64,000 nt of DNA from Macrosoma leucophasiata (Eukaryota > Arthropoda > Insecta > Lepidoptera > Hedylidae). The position numbers and the translations under genes were made by a program. Positions 37,205 through 48,932 of the stretch are shown here, piece by piece; position 1 is the stretch's first letter; each line of letters begins with the position of its first letter. The notes beneath the pieces are model-generated. The model was not told where the DNA came from. It worked only from the letters and a program-made list of their open reading frames with translations, and ran no database searches. Where the stretch lies: contig JAWQUS010000025.1 of NCBI GenBank assembly GCA_036365455.1, positions 20,434,001 to 20,498,000 of the forward strand, read 5' to 3'.

Positions 37205-38650
37205 TGCCACCCTCATAGTTACAAGGCAGTGTCTTAAGATCTACGGTTAATACCTATTTTAACAAGTTTATACAGCGCTCTGGCTTCCTCAGATAGAGGA
37301 AAGCTTAAAATATTATTACAAATGCCAACTTCCTTCAGGTCGATTCCAGTGTCAAATTTCAACATTGACCTTTCGGCTTCATTCCATACACACTCCACTA
37401 ATACGTGGTACCTATACGTCTTCCACTGCTTCGCACTCAGCGCAATAAGGTGAAGTAGACTTTCCCATAAGGAATGCAAAACTGTTTAATGGAATGTGTC
37501 TAGAACGAAGTCTCAGGGCAATCACTATTTCTGACCTAGATATTGTGGAGCCAGTAAACCACGGTGATCTACTGAGAGCAGGTTGAATTGTCCTGTACCA
37601 AATTCCTTTACTTAATGATCTCTCATCGAAACACTCTTTCGACATTCGTGTACATCGAGTTTTGACTGTATACAAATAATCTGAAAATAAGGGTATGCAG
37701 GCAAACGGTATTCCGTCAGTAATTGCTTCCTTGGCGAGGCGATTGGCTTCTTCATTACCTGGTTTACCCACATGAGAAGGCACCCATTGGATTTTGATGA
37801 CTTTGTTTTTAGCCGACATGTTGTGAAGTGACTCCAGGATGCTATAGGCTATCGGTGTGCCTCGAAAATTCGAGGTACAACGAGCCAAATGAAAAACAGC
37901 GCTTTTGGACTCTGTCAAAATGACAATCTCCCCGCGATCCAGGGAATCAATATAAGAGATTGCTTCAGGTATTGCGACGAGCTCAGTGTAATGGTAACAT
38001 TTGATTCTATTTGTAATTTGACTGAACCGTTAGTCTGTGGGTCATATATTGCAGCCCCATTCAGTCCGTCTTGATCTTTAGAGCCGTCAGTGTAAATTTG
38101 ATAGCTCTTGTGATAATATTTGTTTAAATGTAAGTCACATTATTAAGTCACATTTGTCTTAACTGGTCTGATCTGTATCGATGTTTTGAATCATCCATAG
38201 TTTCTATATCTGGCCCCACAATCAATGAAAGATCCACATTGCTAACCCACGTATCCAAGGAAAACATTTCTAATTGCTTACTCGAATGAATAGGCAATGT
38301 ATGAAGTTGATCTTGCGTTGTAACTAACATTGGCTTACTTTTATGCCTCCAGTAACAATTTTGGCTTAATGCAGCTTGTAGAGTTAAAAAGTGAAAGCTT
38401 TTGGACAGTGGGAGCCATTTGGTCTCGTCTTGGCTACATTTTATATGAAAATGTTTTTGGTCGGATACTAAAATGTTGGTGGTTGACGACTGTCCTGCGT
38501 TTCTTGACATTGTTACATTTCCAACACGGAACTATCTTCAAATATGTAACCTCTTACCCTGTCCACCAGATTCTTAAGCAACAGCTGCCAACACATCTTT
38601 TATTAGTAATAGAGCGCCAATGCATGATTTTCAAATGTTTCAAATAAGTT
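37205..38650 (-). pseudogene. Decayed LINE with RNase H domain (I-type group)
   Basis: The minus-strand frame 37918-37412 reads TESKSAVFHLARC, then IQWVPSHVGKPGNEEANRLA (the RNase H D/H motif region) and a C-terminal Cys/His array (YCAECEAVED; YHVLVECVWNEAE after a frameshift at about 37415). Upstream, 38510-38148 and beyond are degenerate thumb-region remains broken by frameshifts and stops. RNase H located after RT with this ending occurs in I-like and related non-LTR elements. Confidence 0.7.
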
Positions 38651-38682
38651 TTAATTTTACACGGTTTAAGTTTTAAACGTAA

Positions 38683-38935
38683 CCGGCGAGTCGTGGGTGT
38701 TTGCATGTATGATTGAATGCATGCATTTACCTCTGCCTACCCCTTCGGGGATTACAGGCGTGAAGTTACGTTTTTTTAATTTATCAACTTGTTTTTTTCC
38801 AGTATCTTGGAGTAGGTAATGTGCCCGGAGATGTCAATAGGCTCTCAGTGTCGAGGGTGTTTGCATGTACCTATGCTTGAATGCATGCATTTACCTCTGC
38901 CTTCCCATTCAGGGACGCAGGCGTGAAGTTATGTT
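38683..38935 (+). mobile_element. S3 SINE fragments (plus), duplicated
   Basis: GTCGTGGGTGTTTGCATG / CTACCCCTTCGGGGATTACA occurs at 38690-38770 and again, diverged, at 38855-38935, separated by a CCAGTATCTTGGAGTAGG piece. Confidence 0.6.
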
Positions 38936-38949
38936 ATCAATAAACTTTT

Positions 38950-39198
38950 TTATCTAATGATGGTGGCAAACAAGCAGTTCACATACATGTTAAGTGATGA
39001 CTGCAGCCTATAGACACCTACAGAGAGACCAGATGCAGTTAAAATGCAAATGCGTTGCCACCCCTGACACCTAAGTTGTTACGTCTCGGTGGTAGTTATA
39101 ACGGGGCCATACATTACCATCTAACCGGAACACGATAGTGCTGAACACTACCATTTGGCGGTAGATAGATTAGGTATTGCGATGATGCCTATGCCCTC
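38950..39198 (+). repeat. F1 repeat (plus)
   Basis: TCTAATGATGGTGGCAAACA to TAGGTATTGCGATGATGCC; the 3' edge is lost. Confidence 0.75.
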
Positions 39199-40163
39199 GA
39201 ATTCAAATCCGTAATAATAAATAACCAATTCCGTAATAAGTATCTACACGTTTGTTTCCTAATTTCATCTTATAAAAATTATAAAACTAACATCAATAGG
39301 TATAGTTCAACAAATTTCTAAACAAGATTGAAAAAGAAAATGAAATTTAATTGAGCGTAATATTAGATTAAATATATCGTAACCTCAGCGTCAAATCATT
39401 AGAGGCGAGAAAAAGCCATCTGGTCAAGTTTGGCTTCCATCCAGCTTAGAAACTTCAAAGACTTCGTTACGAAACGTTTCTATAACTAAAGGAAACTAAT
39501 CGCTGCTTGGACCCTTCATTCATGGCGGAATCAAAGGTGTTTTTTTCCTTTCCTCGTGCCAACAAAGGCACTTTATATAAATTTGATACGATATTTTATA
39601 GTGTATTGTAAGCACGCGCCGAAGCGCCGCGATATTTTTGTATTTTTTGTCGTGGAGCGCCCAGTTTCCCCCCTCGTGGGGAAGGGGCGGCGTGGCGGAC
39701 CGCAGGGGCCGGCCCCTAAAAAGTTATGTATTTTTTCTCCTCTTTTTTCCCATCGACGTGATGAAACGGCGCGCGATATTGATCCGGCGTGCGTTCTTCA
39801 GTTATGTTATAGCGGTTTGCGACGCATTTTTGCTATCTATGAGACATGTTTTAAGTGACTCCTTGTTGGACTGCTATCTCTTACTTGCTAGATACATGTG
39901 ATGATAAGTTAATCAAGTAGGTACCTAGGATTCATTTAAACGTAGGTAATCAAAGATTGAGACCTGGAGAATGGTTTAAGATTTTTTATCTTGTTATGAA
40001 GGTTGGCGCGGAGTTCAACTTGGCTAGCTCCATCCATTGTATTTTTTTTAGATTTTTACGCGCCTACAAACTTGAGTCATCTAACGCAATGACGGGAACA
40101 CAGGGCAGAGACGGGGAGGTAGTTTATGCATTGATTGAGTGTATAGTTTCGGGGATATAAAGG
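39199..40163. other. Intergenic with a GC-rich patch
   Basis: 39615-39800 is unusually GC-rich (GTGGGGAAGGGGCGGCGTGG) and open in two plus frames, but no domain is recognised. Possibly a repeat. Confidence 0.3.
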
Positions 40164-40436
40164 CACAGTACACATATGAACAGTACGGAAACTACGAACA
40201 AATCGTTCGAAACGGCACACTCACACAAACATGCGCATCTACGAGGCTTCTAAGCGGTTCTCGCAGTGCTACAGTAGCGAGTGTCGCGGACTGTCGCGTC
40301 GAGACGAAAGATATGTAATATTAAAGTAATATTAAAGATGCCACGAGCGTATTGCGTGGTATACGACTGTTTGAACTCTGCATCATCAAAACCGGAGGTA
40401 TCGTTTTTTAAACTTCCTGGTGATTTTGAAAGGCAA
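40164..40436 (+). pseudogene. Orphan THAP-domain fragment with MITE-like leader
   Basis: ATG at 40338 opens MPRAYCVVYDCLNSASSKPE then VSFFKLPGDFERQ and TAA. The C-x4-C pair and the FFKLP segment are those of the first half of a THAP finger; the C-x2-H half is missing. The leader 40164-40290 starts CACAGTAC and is about 80% like the long inverted repeat of the MITE at 51584-51800. This suggests the remains of a THAP-transposase (P-like) element. It is unrelated in position to the THAP of MBD-R2. Confidence 0.6.
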
Positions 40437-40982
40437 TAATAATGTGTTGTTATAATATCTAACATATTTAAAAAATTCTCGTGTGGTAGTGTTTGTAACA
40501 ATACTCCTCCGCAGCGGCAAGACCGATCAGTATGAAATTTTGTGTGTATAGTTATGAGATGATAGTTATGAGGTAGGTATGCGCACTATTTTTTAATTTC
40601 TTATAGGTCTGTTTGTTTGTTTTATAACTACTTATGTATGTAAAAATATTAAATAAGAACAAGAATAAATGAGTGAATACTAACATAGTTACTTTTGCTG
40701 GGATTAATCAACACCATAAGATTATGTACATAGCCTACATATTATTATTTATAAACTGTTGTACCGCGGTGTGACGTCATAACGTGCTGCAATTTTATAT
40801 TGGCCGTTTTGAGTCATTTCACTATTCGCAACATTTTGAATCGTTATATCTTAACAACTTTTAAGTACTTATTGACTATATGTTTCAAAGACACATAATA
40901 TTTATTTATCCAATACTATTACAGGTAACCAATAAAAAAATAGTTAACATCCCAATACGATTGATTATAATAATAGTAATAA

Positions 40983-41342
40983 TAATGGCAACCCATTATA
41001 CGTCCCACAGCTGGGCACGAGTCTCTCCCCTTTTTGGGGGGAGGCCTGGAGCTTACTCCACCACGCTGCTCCAATGCGGATTGGTGGAGGTGTTGGGGGT
41101 TAGTGGCCAACCCGCTGTCGGATGTTTTCAAACTGCCCATAAGGCCTCCGACAAGGTTTAACGACTGCTATCTATCGATAGCAACCGGGACCGACGGCAC
41201 GACCGACGATCGAAGCACGGAAACGCGCATTTAATTTGCCACTAGCGGTCACCCATCTCACTACCCGACCGCGCCCGTAGTGCTTAACCGAGTAGATCGC
41301 TTATGATCTACAGCAGCCGCCGGGCCATGAGCGCTTCTGTAC
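40983..41342 (-). mobile_element. 5S-rRNA-derived SINE (minus)
   Basis: Antiparallel copy of 46489-46843. On the minus strand the 5S-like part reads CTCGGTTAAGCACTACGGGC and GATGGGTGACCGCTAGTGG; the other end has GACGTATAATGGGTTGCC. Confidence 0.8.
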
Positions 41343-41782
41343 GATACGATTGATTAAAGGTCAGTAAATGCTAAAATAATAACACCATTATTTAAAAATA
41401 TGGTGACATCCCTATTGCTTCAATGGAGTGTAGGTAAATATTTTATAAAATGGGCTTAGTTTCCATACTGTTTGTATCTATACTGTGATATAGGTGACTC
41501 TTATTACCCGGTGACTACCATTACCCCATCTTCCCCTAAATAAATAAATGTTATTATCAGTCACTAAATCCTCTTTCATTTAAACAAACAAAAAAATATG
41601 TATTTTAAACTATGTATGAATAAAGTTAACTAGTCTTATCAATGAAATCTATTTAATTACTAATTTCCTAACAGTAATCGTCGGCTTACTGAAACGTAAT
41701 ACGGATCACAAAAAATATTACACTTCATAGAAAAAATATAAGTGGAAACATTTTTAAACATTAAACACAAACTAAAACTATT
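41343..41782. other. Intergenic, nothing recognised
   Basis: AT-rich, no support for a gene. Confidence 0.4.
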
Positions 41783-42014
41783 TTTTTATGTTGTGAAGGT
41801 GGCAAATAAGCATGCAGTTCATATGGATGTTAAGTGATGACGGCAGGTTATAGACATCAACAGACAAAAACCAGAGGTTAAAATGCAGATGTGTTGCCGT
41901 CTCTGTGATAGCTATTACGGGGCCATACAATACCATCTTACCGGCACATGATAGTGCTGAACACTACCATTTGGCAGAAAATAAATTAGGTAATGCGGTG
42001 GTGCCTACGCCTAG
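41783..42014 (+). repeat. F1 repeat (plus)
   Basis: TTATGTTGTGAAGGTGGCAA to GCGGTGGTGCCTACGCC. A CTATCGATAGTATCG palindrome cluster follows (42020-42065). Confidence 0.75.
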
Positions 42015-42714
42015 CGATACCGAACTATCGATAGTATCGTTACAACCAATACTATCGATAATAGGTATTGGTTATTAATTATTAGTATTGCTATTAGGTA
42101 TCTACTGAAATTTTAATTTGAAACTAACGGAATAAACTTCTTATTCCAGCCTAAAAATAAGAGAACGTTATATTATAAGGTTATCTTTGCCCACGAAAAC
42201 TAAAAAGTTGTCAAGACGTCGGGAAATAAAAAAAATGTAATATTAAATAGGTACACGGGAGATGCACCGTGAAAATACTTTTATTCCATAGAGACTATAA
42301 ACTGCCTCGTCGGTCTTGATTTCGATCCCCGGGTTGGTAAATAATTAATACTGTATTTCTCAATTAGTGAAGATTGCCTGTGGCACCCTAGGAATTTCCT
42401 AATGTGTCCGAGCGTAAACTATTGTTTGAAATAAATAAAAAATTACGAGTATGTTAACAAAACTAATCACTCAGAAGATCCAACTTCATCTTTCTCGATA
42501 GATCACGATTGCAGAATGTAATCTTTGAAATCCGTTGCAATCATTCCTGGCTGATTTTTTACTTTTTTCTTTTTTTTCACGTGCAGGTGTGTCATGGCCG
42601 GCGCGCGTCCATCCCTTTATGTCATTATGTTCAGGGACAAGCTGCTCGACGCTGAGTGGGCACCCATCGCCATATTGTCACTGTATACAGGGGGTTTTCT
42701 GTTGCATTATTTTT

Positions 42715-42960
42715 TTATATAATGGTAAACGGGTATGCAATACATAGATGGTAAGTGAATACGGCAGCCTAGAAATATTTATACAAAAATGCAGATCTGA
42801 TGCGTTGGCAGCCCCTGAAGTCTAAGTTGTTTTGAACAACTTACATTGTAGTGTTTAGTTCTTTGTATGCTGAACTGGAAATTTCTATTTAATGGTAGAT
42901 AGATTAGGTAATGCGGTGGTGCCTATATATACCCGTGTTCCGACATTGGAACTCTACAGA
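42715..42960 (+). repeat. Degenerate F1 repeat (plus)
   Basis: TATAATGGTAAACGGGTATG to TAGGTAATGCGGTGGTGCC and GGAACTCTAC; strongly diverged. Confidence 0.55.
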
Positions 42961-43796
42961 AAAAAATTCTCCAAAATTGGACTATTATATTATTATTATA
43001 TACTATTATATTGGTTCTTATTATTTATAAACCTGTTTGTTTGGAAATTAAATGATTATAGTTATATTTTTATTTAATTGTCATTTATTCTCGTGTATTA
43101 TAGGTAAAACGAAGGTAGGCCATAAAATGTTTTCTGTTATGATCTGACAGCTGCTAACACCAAGGAAATTACATTTTCACAAGCAGACTATTAAAATATT
43201 GACGATTGAATTTGGTAAGTGTCGAATTTAAATTAAAATTAATAAAATTAATTTTTAAATTCTACATTTTGCACAGAAAATGTAGCTTGTTAGTAGAACT
43301 CTTTTCAGTCTAGTTTCACGTTTCTCTATTGTGTTGCCTCCTCCAAAACTGCATTATTCAAGATGTTTTTTCTTGACAGAAAAGATAGATACCAGTAAAT
43401 TAATAAGTTACATCTATGTACTTACTACGTAAAAAATTTACCTATCCATCATCAATTAAAATATTATCATCAACTTATATATAAAGGTATGTGCCGAGTT
43501 TAAATAGAGAATAAAATGATACCAAAGTTAACCTACTTTTAATGGTTTCATTAATTTTGGTAATAATAAGTTATCAATGGTACAATGAATTTGATTTCAT
43601 ATTTATCATCTATGCAAAGGTTGACAGATAATCATTTGTTATCACAATATGTACAAATATGATGTCTGTAAAGATATATTTATTTTAAAGCTAATAGAAG
43701 TCGTAGAAATAATTATCCGTTGAAGTAGAGAATCTAACTCTCTTGTTTGCTTTAAAATAAAAACTGACTCAGTTGATAAGAATCTAATATTATGTA
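42961..43796. other. Intergenic, nothing recognised
   Basis: AT-rich; no open frame of note. Confidence 0.4.
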
Positions 43797-43998
43797 TCAA
43801 TCCTACTAATATTATAAATGCGAATGTTTGTGAGTATGGATGTTTGTTACACTTTCACGAAAATACTACTGGACGGATTTGGATGAAACTGTACAGTACG
43901 TAAAATAGGTTATACATTGGAATTGGAATAACAAATAGGCTACAATTTGGAATGATTAAAAGTACAAGCGGATGAAGTCGCGGGCAAAACCTAGTTCA
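43797..43998 (+). repeat. Lepidopteran repeat (CTACTAATATTATAAATGCG type)
   Basis: CTACTAATATTATAAATGCG to AAGTCGCGGGCAAAACCTAG; an antiparallel relative is at 49690-49815. Confidence 0.6.
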
Positions 43999-44921
43999 AT
44001 ATAAAATACATCGTTTTTGCGGACACCCCGTAGAGGAACCATAAACGCGCGATTTATTTTTTTCCACCGCCATTGCCGTTCACGTGTAGAAATTCTAAGC
44101 CCTCTTTGGGGTCACTTTTTGGAGATTACGCCGTATTGTGGAGTAGAGTCGAAAAATTCGGACAATGCTAAAACCCTGTTGACTGACCGTACCGTTTTTG
44201 TACAAACGTAACGGCTTATTCCGAAGCGGGGGATCGGTTACATATCTTGATAGTTATAAGTAAGTTGGAAGAAATTCAGATAAGCATCTGTAATGAAGAT
44301 ATCCAGCATTGATGGCTCGTGAAATTGGTTTTTAATGTGAATACTCAATTGTACTGACGCGTGGCAGATGCTAAACTGATGGATTACTTTGTAGAATTCT
44401 ATGTTTTTTATGACCTGTTTAAGGTTATGTAGCTTTAATTTTTAAAAGGTAAGGTTCGCATCAAAATGTTTGTTAAGGTTATGGTTCTTATATTAATATC
44501 TGAGTTCCGATCCCTTTTAGTACGGAAAAACTTAATCTCATGGACGTAGATACCCATCTGTCTATTAATACGGACTAAACTGGGTACTACGTCTGAACGG
44601 ACCAAAAAGAACGGACCGTAGTCCATTCGGCCGTAATAAAAAATCGTCTACGTCTCAACGGACCGGTCATAAAATATTGTTAACAAATGTATACATGGAG
44701 TACATTCGAGTGCAAAAGTTATAAATTTAAATACTTAAATCTTAATTTTTTTCTTAAATTTGTATTATTTTCTTTATAAAAACAATGCTCTACACTCTCT
44801 GCCTACCCCGTTAGGGACCTGGCATGATGATACATATATATATACATATATTAAAATAATCAACCACTTAAACATATTGAATTATATTATTATAATATAA
44901 ACATTTTGGCAAAACAAAACC

Positions 44922-45772
44922 CGGTCAAGTGCGTGTTGGGCCACGCGCAGTGTAGTGTTCCGTAATTTTTAGGTTTGATTAATGTAGAAATTAAAGCAAA
45001 ATTGGCTTCGGGCACGAACGAACGGGTAGCTTAGTGGTAAAGCGGTGGGACTTCGGTAGCTTAGTGGTAAAGCAGCTAGACTGGTTATCCTGAGGTCGCA
45101 GGTTCGATTCCTGCCCGAAGTCAAATTTGTCTTTCCGTTTTTTTTCTTTAATTTCTAAAGTGAACTTTATACTAATAATAAAAATAAACTATAACTCGCA
45201 TGTGTTATTGCGAAAAATGAATTGTACAATTGATTAATGTAATGTAAAAATAAATAATTATTTTCTATGGAGTTGTTCAAAACTTTCGAGTATTATATTT
45301 GATGGACTATTTTTACTCCCAAACTTGTAAAGCCAACTTAGGTGTGATAATTTACCTTTTAAATTTCGTTATATGTAGCTACTATTGCCGCAACGTTTGA
45401 ATTTCTAACAACAACCGTTTTGTTGGTAGAGGGGGGACTTGACTCTAACGAAAATTGGCACTTTAAAGCTTAATAAGTCACGAACAGTTAACTAAATCCA
45501 AAAATGATGTAAGCACACCCCTAACATTTTTGAAAGACCTATTCAACGATATCCCACACTCTATAGAAAAATAAAAAAAAATACCCTATATAATTTTTTT
45601 TTGTTTTTATTATACTACTTTGTCGGCGTGATTAAGGTGTACACTTGTGCCAAATTTCAAGTCTCTAGTACCAATAGTTTTTGCGCTAAGCCGTAGACGG
45701 ACGGACAGACAGACAGACGGACATGGCGAAATTATAAGGGTTCCTTGTTTACTCCGGAACCTTAAAAAACAC
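44922..45772 (+). mobile_element. CCGGTCAAGTGCG element with nested S2 SINE
   Basis: Ends CCGGTCAAGTGCGTGTTGGG and TTCCTTGTTTACTCCGGAAC. The S2-type SINE at 45012-45225 interrupts it; AAATTAAAGCAAAATTGG precedes the SINE. Confidence 0.55.
45012..45225 (+). mobile_element. tRNA-derived SINE, family S2 (copy 3)
   Basis: The core GACTTCGGTAGCTTAGTGGT .. GGTTCGATTCCTGCCCGAAG has a perfect acceptor stem (GACTTCG/CGAAGTC) and a B box, but a poorly paired anticodon stem. The head is partly duplicated (GGTAGCTTAGTGGTAAAGC twice). The tail matches S2. Confidence 0.75.
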
Positions 45773-46131
45773 TGATTGCATATTATTATGAACCTTCTTT
45801 TCGCCACTCCTCTGACGTAACAGATAAACTGCTTGCTAGTGATTGGTTGATAAGAAAGGGTCATTGTTGAGTTAGATACCTGAAGTCGTGCCAACTAGAA
45901 ACGAAGATGTTAACGACAGTACGAAAAACAAATGAAAATCACACATTTGCCTAATTTGAATTTGGAATTATGTTCTTTAAAATTTTAACTTTCAATGATA
46001 CCAAAACCAGCCAGATACAAATACTACAGTCAAAGAGATTTTATTACAAGTTCATACATACTATAATGCGAAAAGACTTTTTCCCCAACCTATTATTATC
46101 TATCTTTTTATCAGTTGCGTTCTTTTTTGTT

Positions 46132-46262
46132 TTATATTACGAAAGTGGCAAATAAGTATGCAGGTCACATTGATGTTAGGTGATAACTGCAGCCTATAAA
46201 CATCTACACAAAAACGACAGGTCAAAATGCAGATGCGTTGCCACCCCTGTGCTAGACATTAC
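46132..46262 (+). repeat. F1 repeat, 3'-truncated
   Basis: ATTACGAAAGTGGCAAATAA to GATGCGTTGCCACCCCTG. Confidence 0.7.
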
Positions 46263-46488
46263 ATGCCATTTCCACGCAAGATCTGCTTCAGGAGAGGCAA
46301 TGCATCTACAAAGACAACCTGTTCAGATTTTTATAGTCAAATTATTTCATCCAAATATTTTCTTTACAAATACGAACACAACACCAATTTTTCTTTGGAC
46401 ACTTTCTGTAATTGCATGGGCTTTATAAATAAAATAATAATATCCTATTTCGCAATATAATATATCATATAATATATCCTATTTTGAA

Positions 46489-46843
46489 GCGCGCATGGCC
46501 CAGCGGCTGGTGTAGATCGTAAGCGATCTGCTCGGTTAAGCACTACGGGCGCGGTCGGGTAGTGTGATGGGTGACCGCTAGTGGCAAATTAAATGCGCGT
46601 TTCCGTGCTTCGGAGGGCACGTTAAGCCGTCGGTCCCGGTTGCTATCGATGGATAGCAGTCGTTAAACCTTGTCGGAGGCCTAATGGGCGGTTTGAAAAC
46701 ATCCGACAGTGGGTTGGCCACTAACCCACCCACCTCCACCAATCCGCATTGGAGCAGCGTGGTGGAGTAAGCTCCAGGCCTCCCCCCAAAATGGGGAGAG
46801 ACTCGTGCCCAGCAGTGGGACGTATAATGGGTTGCCATTATTA
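46489..46843 (+). mobile_element. 5S-rRNA-derived SINE (plus)
   Basis: Bases 46530-46584 read GGTTAAGCACTACGGGCGCG .. GATGGGTGACCGC, matching the internal promoter and box C region of 5S rRNA (GTTAAGC..CGGGCGCGGT..GATGGGTGACCGCC). The body and 3' end (AGCAGTGGGACGTATAATGG) are not 5S-like and probably come from a LINE tail. This is the SINE3 type of layout. Confidence 0.8.
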
Positions 46844-47339
46844 TATTATTATTATTATCCTATTTCACTCCTGAATAGAGTGAAGCTTTCTGTTAGTGAA
46901 ATATTTTTTATTGATTGGATTAGTATTTCGGAAGATAGGAACTTAGTTATTGTCCCTGTGATAGGTTATTAAGGGGCCATAAATAAAACTGGCGGTCCGA
47001 CACGTATCGGTTAAATATTATTAATAAATTGGTATTTATTTATACCTATTGGATTATTATTATAAGTAATTCTCTCTGGGTAGCTTATAACCCGAAAATG
47101 CAAAAGTGTCCTTGTAGACCAATTTGAAATAAATGATTCGAAATTTGAATTTTTGAATTTTGACCTAATGCTAAGCGCCTAATGATAGCCTGTACTGTAC
47201 TATGATACATCTATACATGTAATAAAACAGTAAAATGTTAAAATAGTATTAGAACAATTTTCAATGTTTGTGGTGTACAGATATGAACCCTGGCCAACAT
47301 TAAGACTACTTTTGACTCCGGGAAAATCACTCATTCCCA

Positions 47340-47830
47340 CGGGAAATTCAGTGATCTACGCTAATATTATAAAGAGGAAAACTTTGTTTGTTTGGTTGTA
47401 TTGAATAGGCTCAAAAACTACTGCACCGATTTTAAAAATTCTTACACCATTCGAAAGCTACATTATCCATGAGTAACATAGGCTATATTTCATTTTTGAA
47501 AAAAATAGGGTTCCAAATATCTTACATATTTGGGTTTTTCGGACATGAGGCGTAAAAAATCAACTAGAAAAGTTACTTATTTTGCTTACGCTGCCTAAAC
47601 TATAAAAAATAGAACCGTAAAATGTTATCATTCATTGAAGATCTTATAAATATCTACAAAAAAGTCAGCGACACACTATACCTATCTATCGAGTCGAGTC
47701 AAGTCGTTTTTTATTTTAAAATCTTGAATTTTTTTGGACTACTTTTAAACGCGTTTATTTTACTCATGCTATTATTTTTTATCAAAATTTTCTTTGATAA
47801 GGATTAATTTGACGCTAAGACGAATAGGAG
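47340..47830 (+). repeat. Lepidopteran repeat remnant
   Basis: ACGCTAATATTATAAAGAGG and CTACTGCACCGATTTTAAAA resemble the 33322 family; diverged. Confidence 0.45.
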
Positions 47831-48164
47831 AGGGTAACGTTGCACCCGTTAAGAGGGGTTATTCGTCAACTCGACACGGACGACCGGACACACGTATGTC
47901 CAGTTGGTTAAACTTGAAATTGTAATGACTTGTTATTTCGTCGTCTGGACACGACAATATTTTTGCGTGTGTCCACATAGTGAAACTTAAAAAAAATACC
48001 ATTTTGTTTTCGCCAATTGGACACACGTTCACATTTTAACCGAATTCATGTCAAAGTACAGTCACGCAGATTATTTTTCAAGACAAAGGACTTCATTTAG
48101 TTGCCAATATCCGAACTATCCGTCAACCGAACAATGGCGGTCAAACCATTCCAATGGGGCGGTA

Positions 48165-48262
48165 GTAAGTAAGTGCAATAATGCAAGGTGGGCAGCAGCG
48201 TCCTGCCATGAAACTACCGCCATCGCGATCGCCAATTTACATGCCAAGCGTGGCGATTGTGG
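48165..48262 (+). repeat. Dispersed repeat, partner at 55029
   Basis: GTAGTAAGTAAGTGCAATAA, GGGCAGCAGCGTCCTGC and CGCCATCGCGATCGCC recur diverged at 55029-55140. Confidence 0.6.
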
Positions 48263-48486
48263 CAGGGGGGAGGGTATGTATCCGTATATGTATATGAGGG
48301 TATGTATATAATGAGGGTATGTAATAATATGGCTAATACAGTTAAACTTGAACAGTTTCAGCATGTAGATCGCACCAGTATTCTCGTTTTTGCCCATCAC
48401 AACATGTGAGAAATTGTTGCCCATTCAAAGAGATTCTTCTGTGATGATTTAAAACATGCGTTAGAAAATGCCATCAACTTGAATAG

Positions 48487-48715
48487 TTGATTCATGTCGA
48501 TATTGGGCGTACAAAATATCACACAAACATTATTCCTACTATTTATGCTCTGCTTCCCAATAAAATAGTGGAAACTTATAAAACGTTATTTTGTTTAATT
48601 AAAAGCCAAATACCGCAGTGGCACCCAGAAACTAATACATGGTTGTGATTTTAAAAAGTACCTTAAACAGGCTTTGCAACATGAATTTAATCTTGTTATA
48701 ATGATTGTTGTACCT
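48487..48715 (+). pseudogene. MULE transposase fragment
   Basis: HVDIGRTKYHTNIIPTIYAL then LPNKIVETYKTLFCLIKSQI is the conserved MULE-domain stretch (VP..YALLPNK..ETY..LF). After a one-base shift, CDFKKYLKQALQHEFNL matches the following DFE..A motif. About 75 residues survive, with a stop and a frameshift. Confidence 0.75.
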
Positions 48716-48932
48716 ACAAGTGCCTAGCTCAATTATTACTGAAATACTATGTAAAAGTGACAAGTTTTGTTGTTACAGAGTAAAGATTAATGATTATTAT
48801 TTGTAAAATTATACATTTTAGAATTGTGATGCCATAATTATGCTCTATTGATAATTTTTGTTATATTTTATTTCATTATTTCTCTGAGTACAATTCTCGT
48901 TCAAACTTCATTGCAACTACATTTAGTAAACA

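Noticed and set aside
39556..39901. 100-codon and 87-codon plus frames
   Set aside because: Two overlapping frames are equally open, which reflects GC-rich composition; no family recognised.
40880..41234. Overlapping 66-93 codon frames on both strands
   Set aside because: They fall within the 5S-derived SINE and have no independent support.
45047..45121. Apparent tRNA gene
   Set aside because: The acceptor stem and B box are good, but the anticodon stem pairs poorly, part of the head is duplicated just upstream, and the flanking tail is that of the S2 SINE. Called a SINE.
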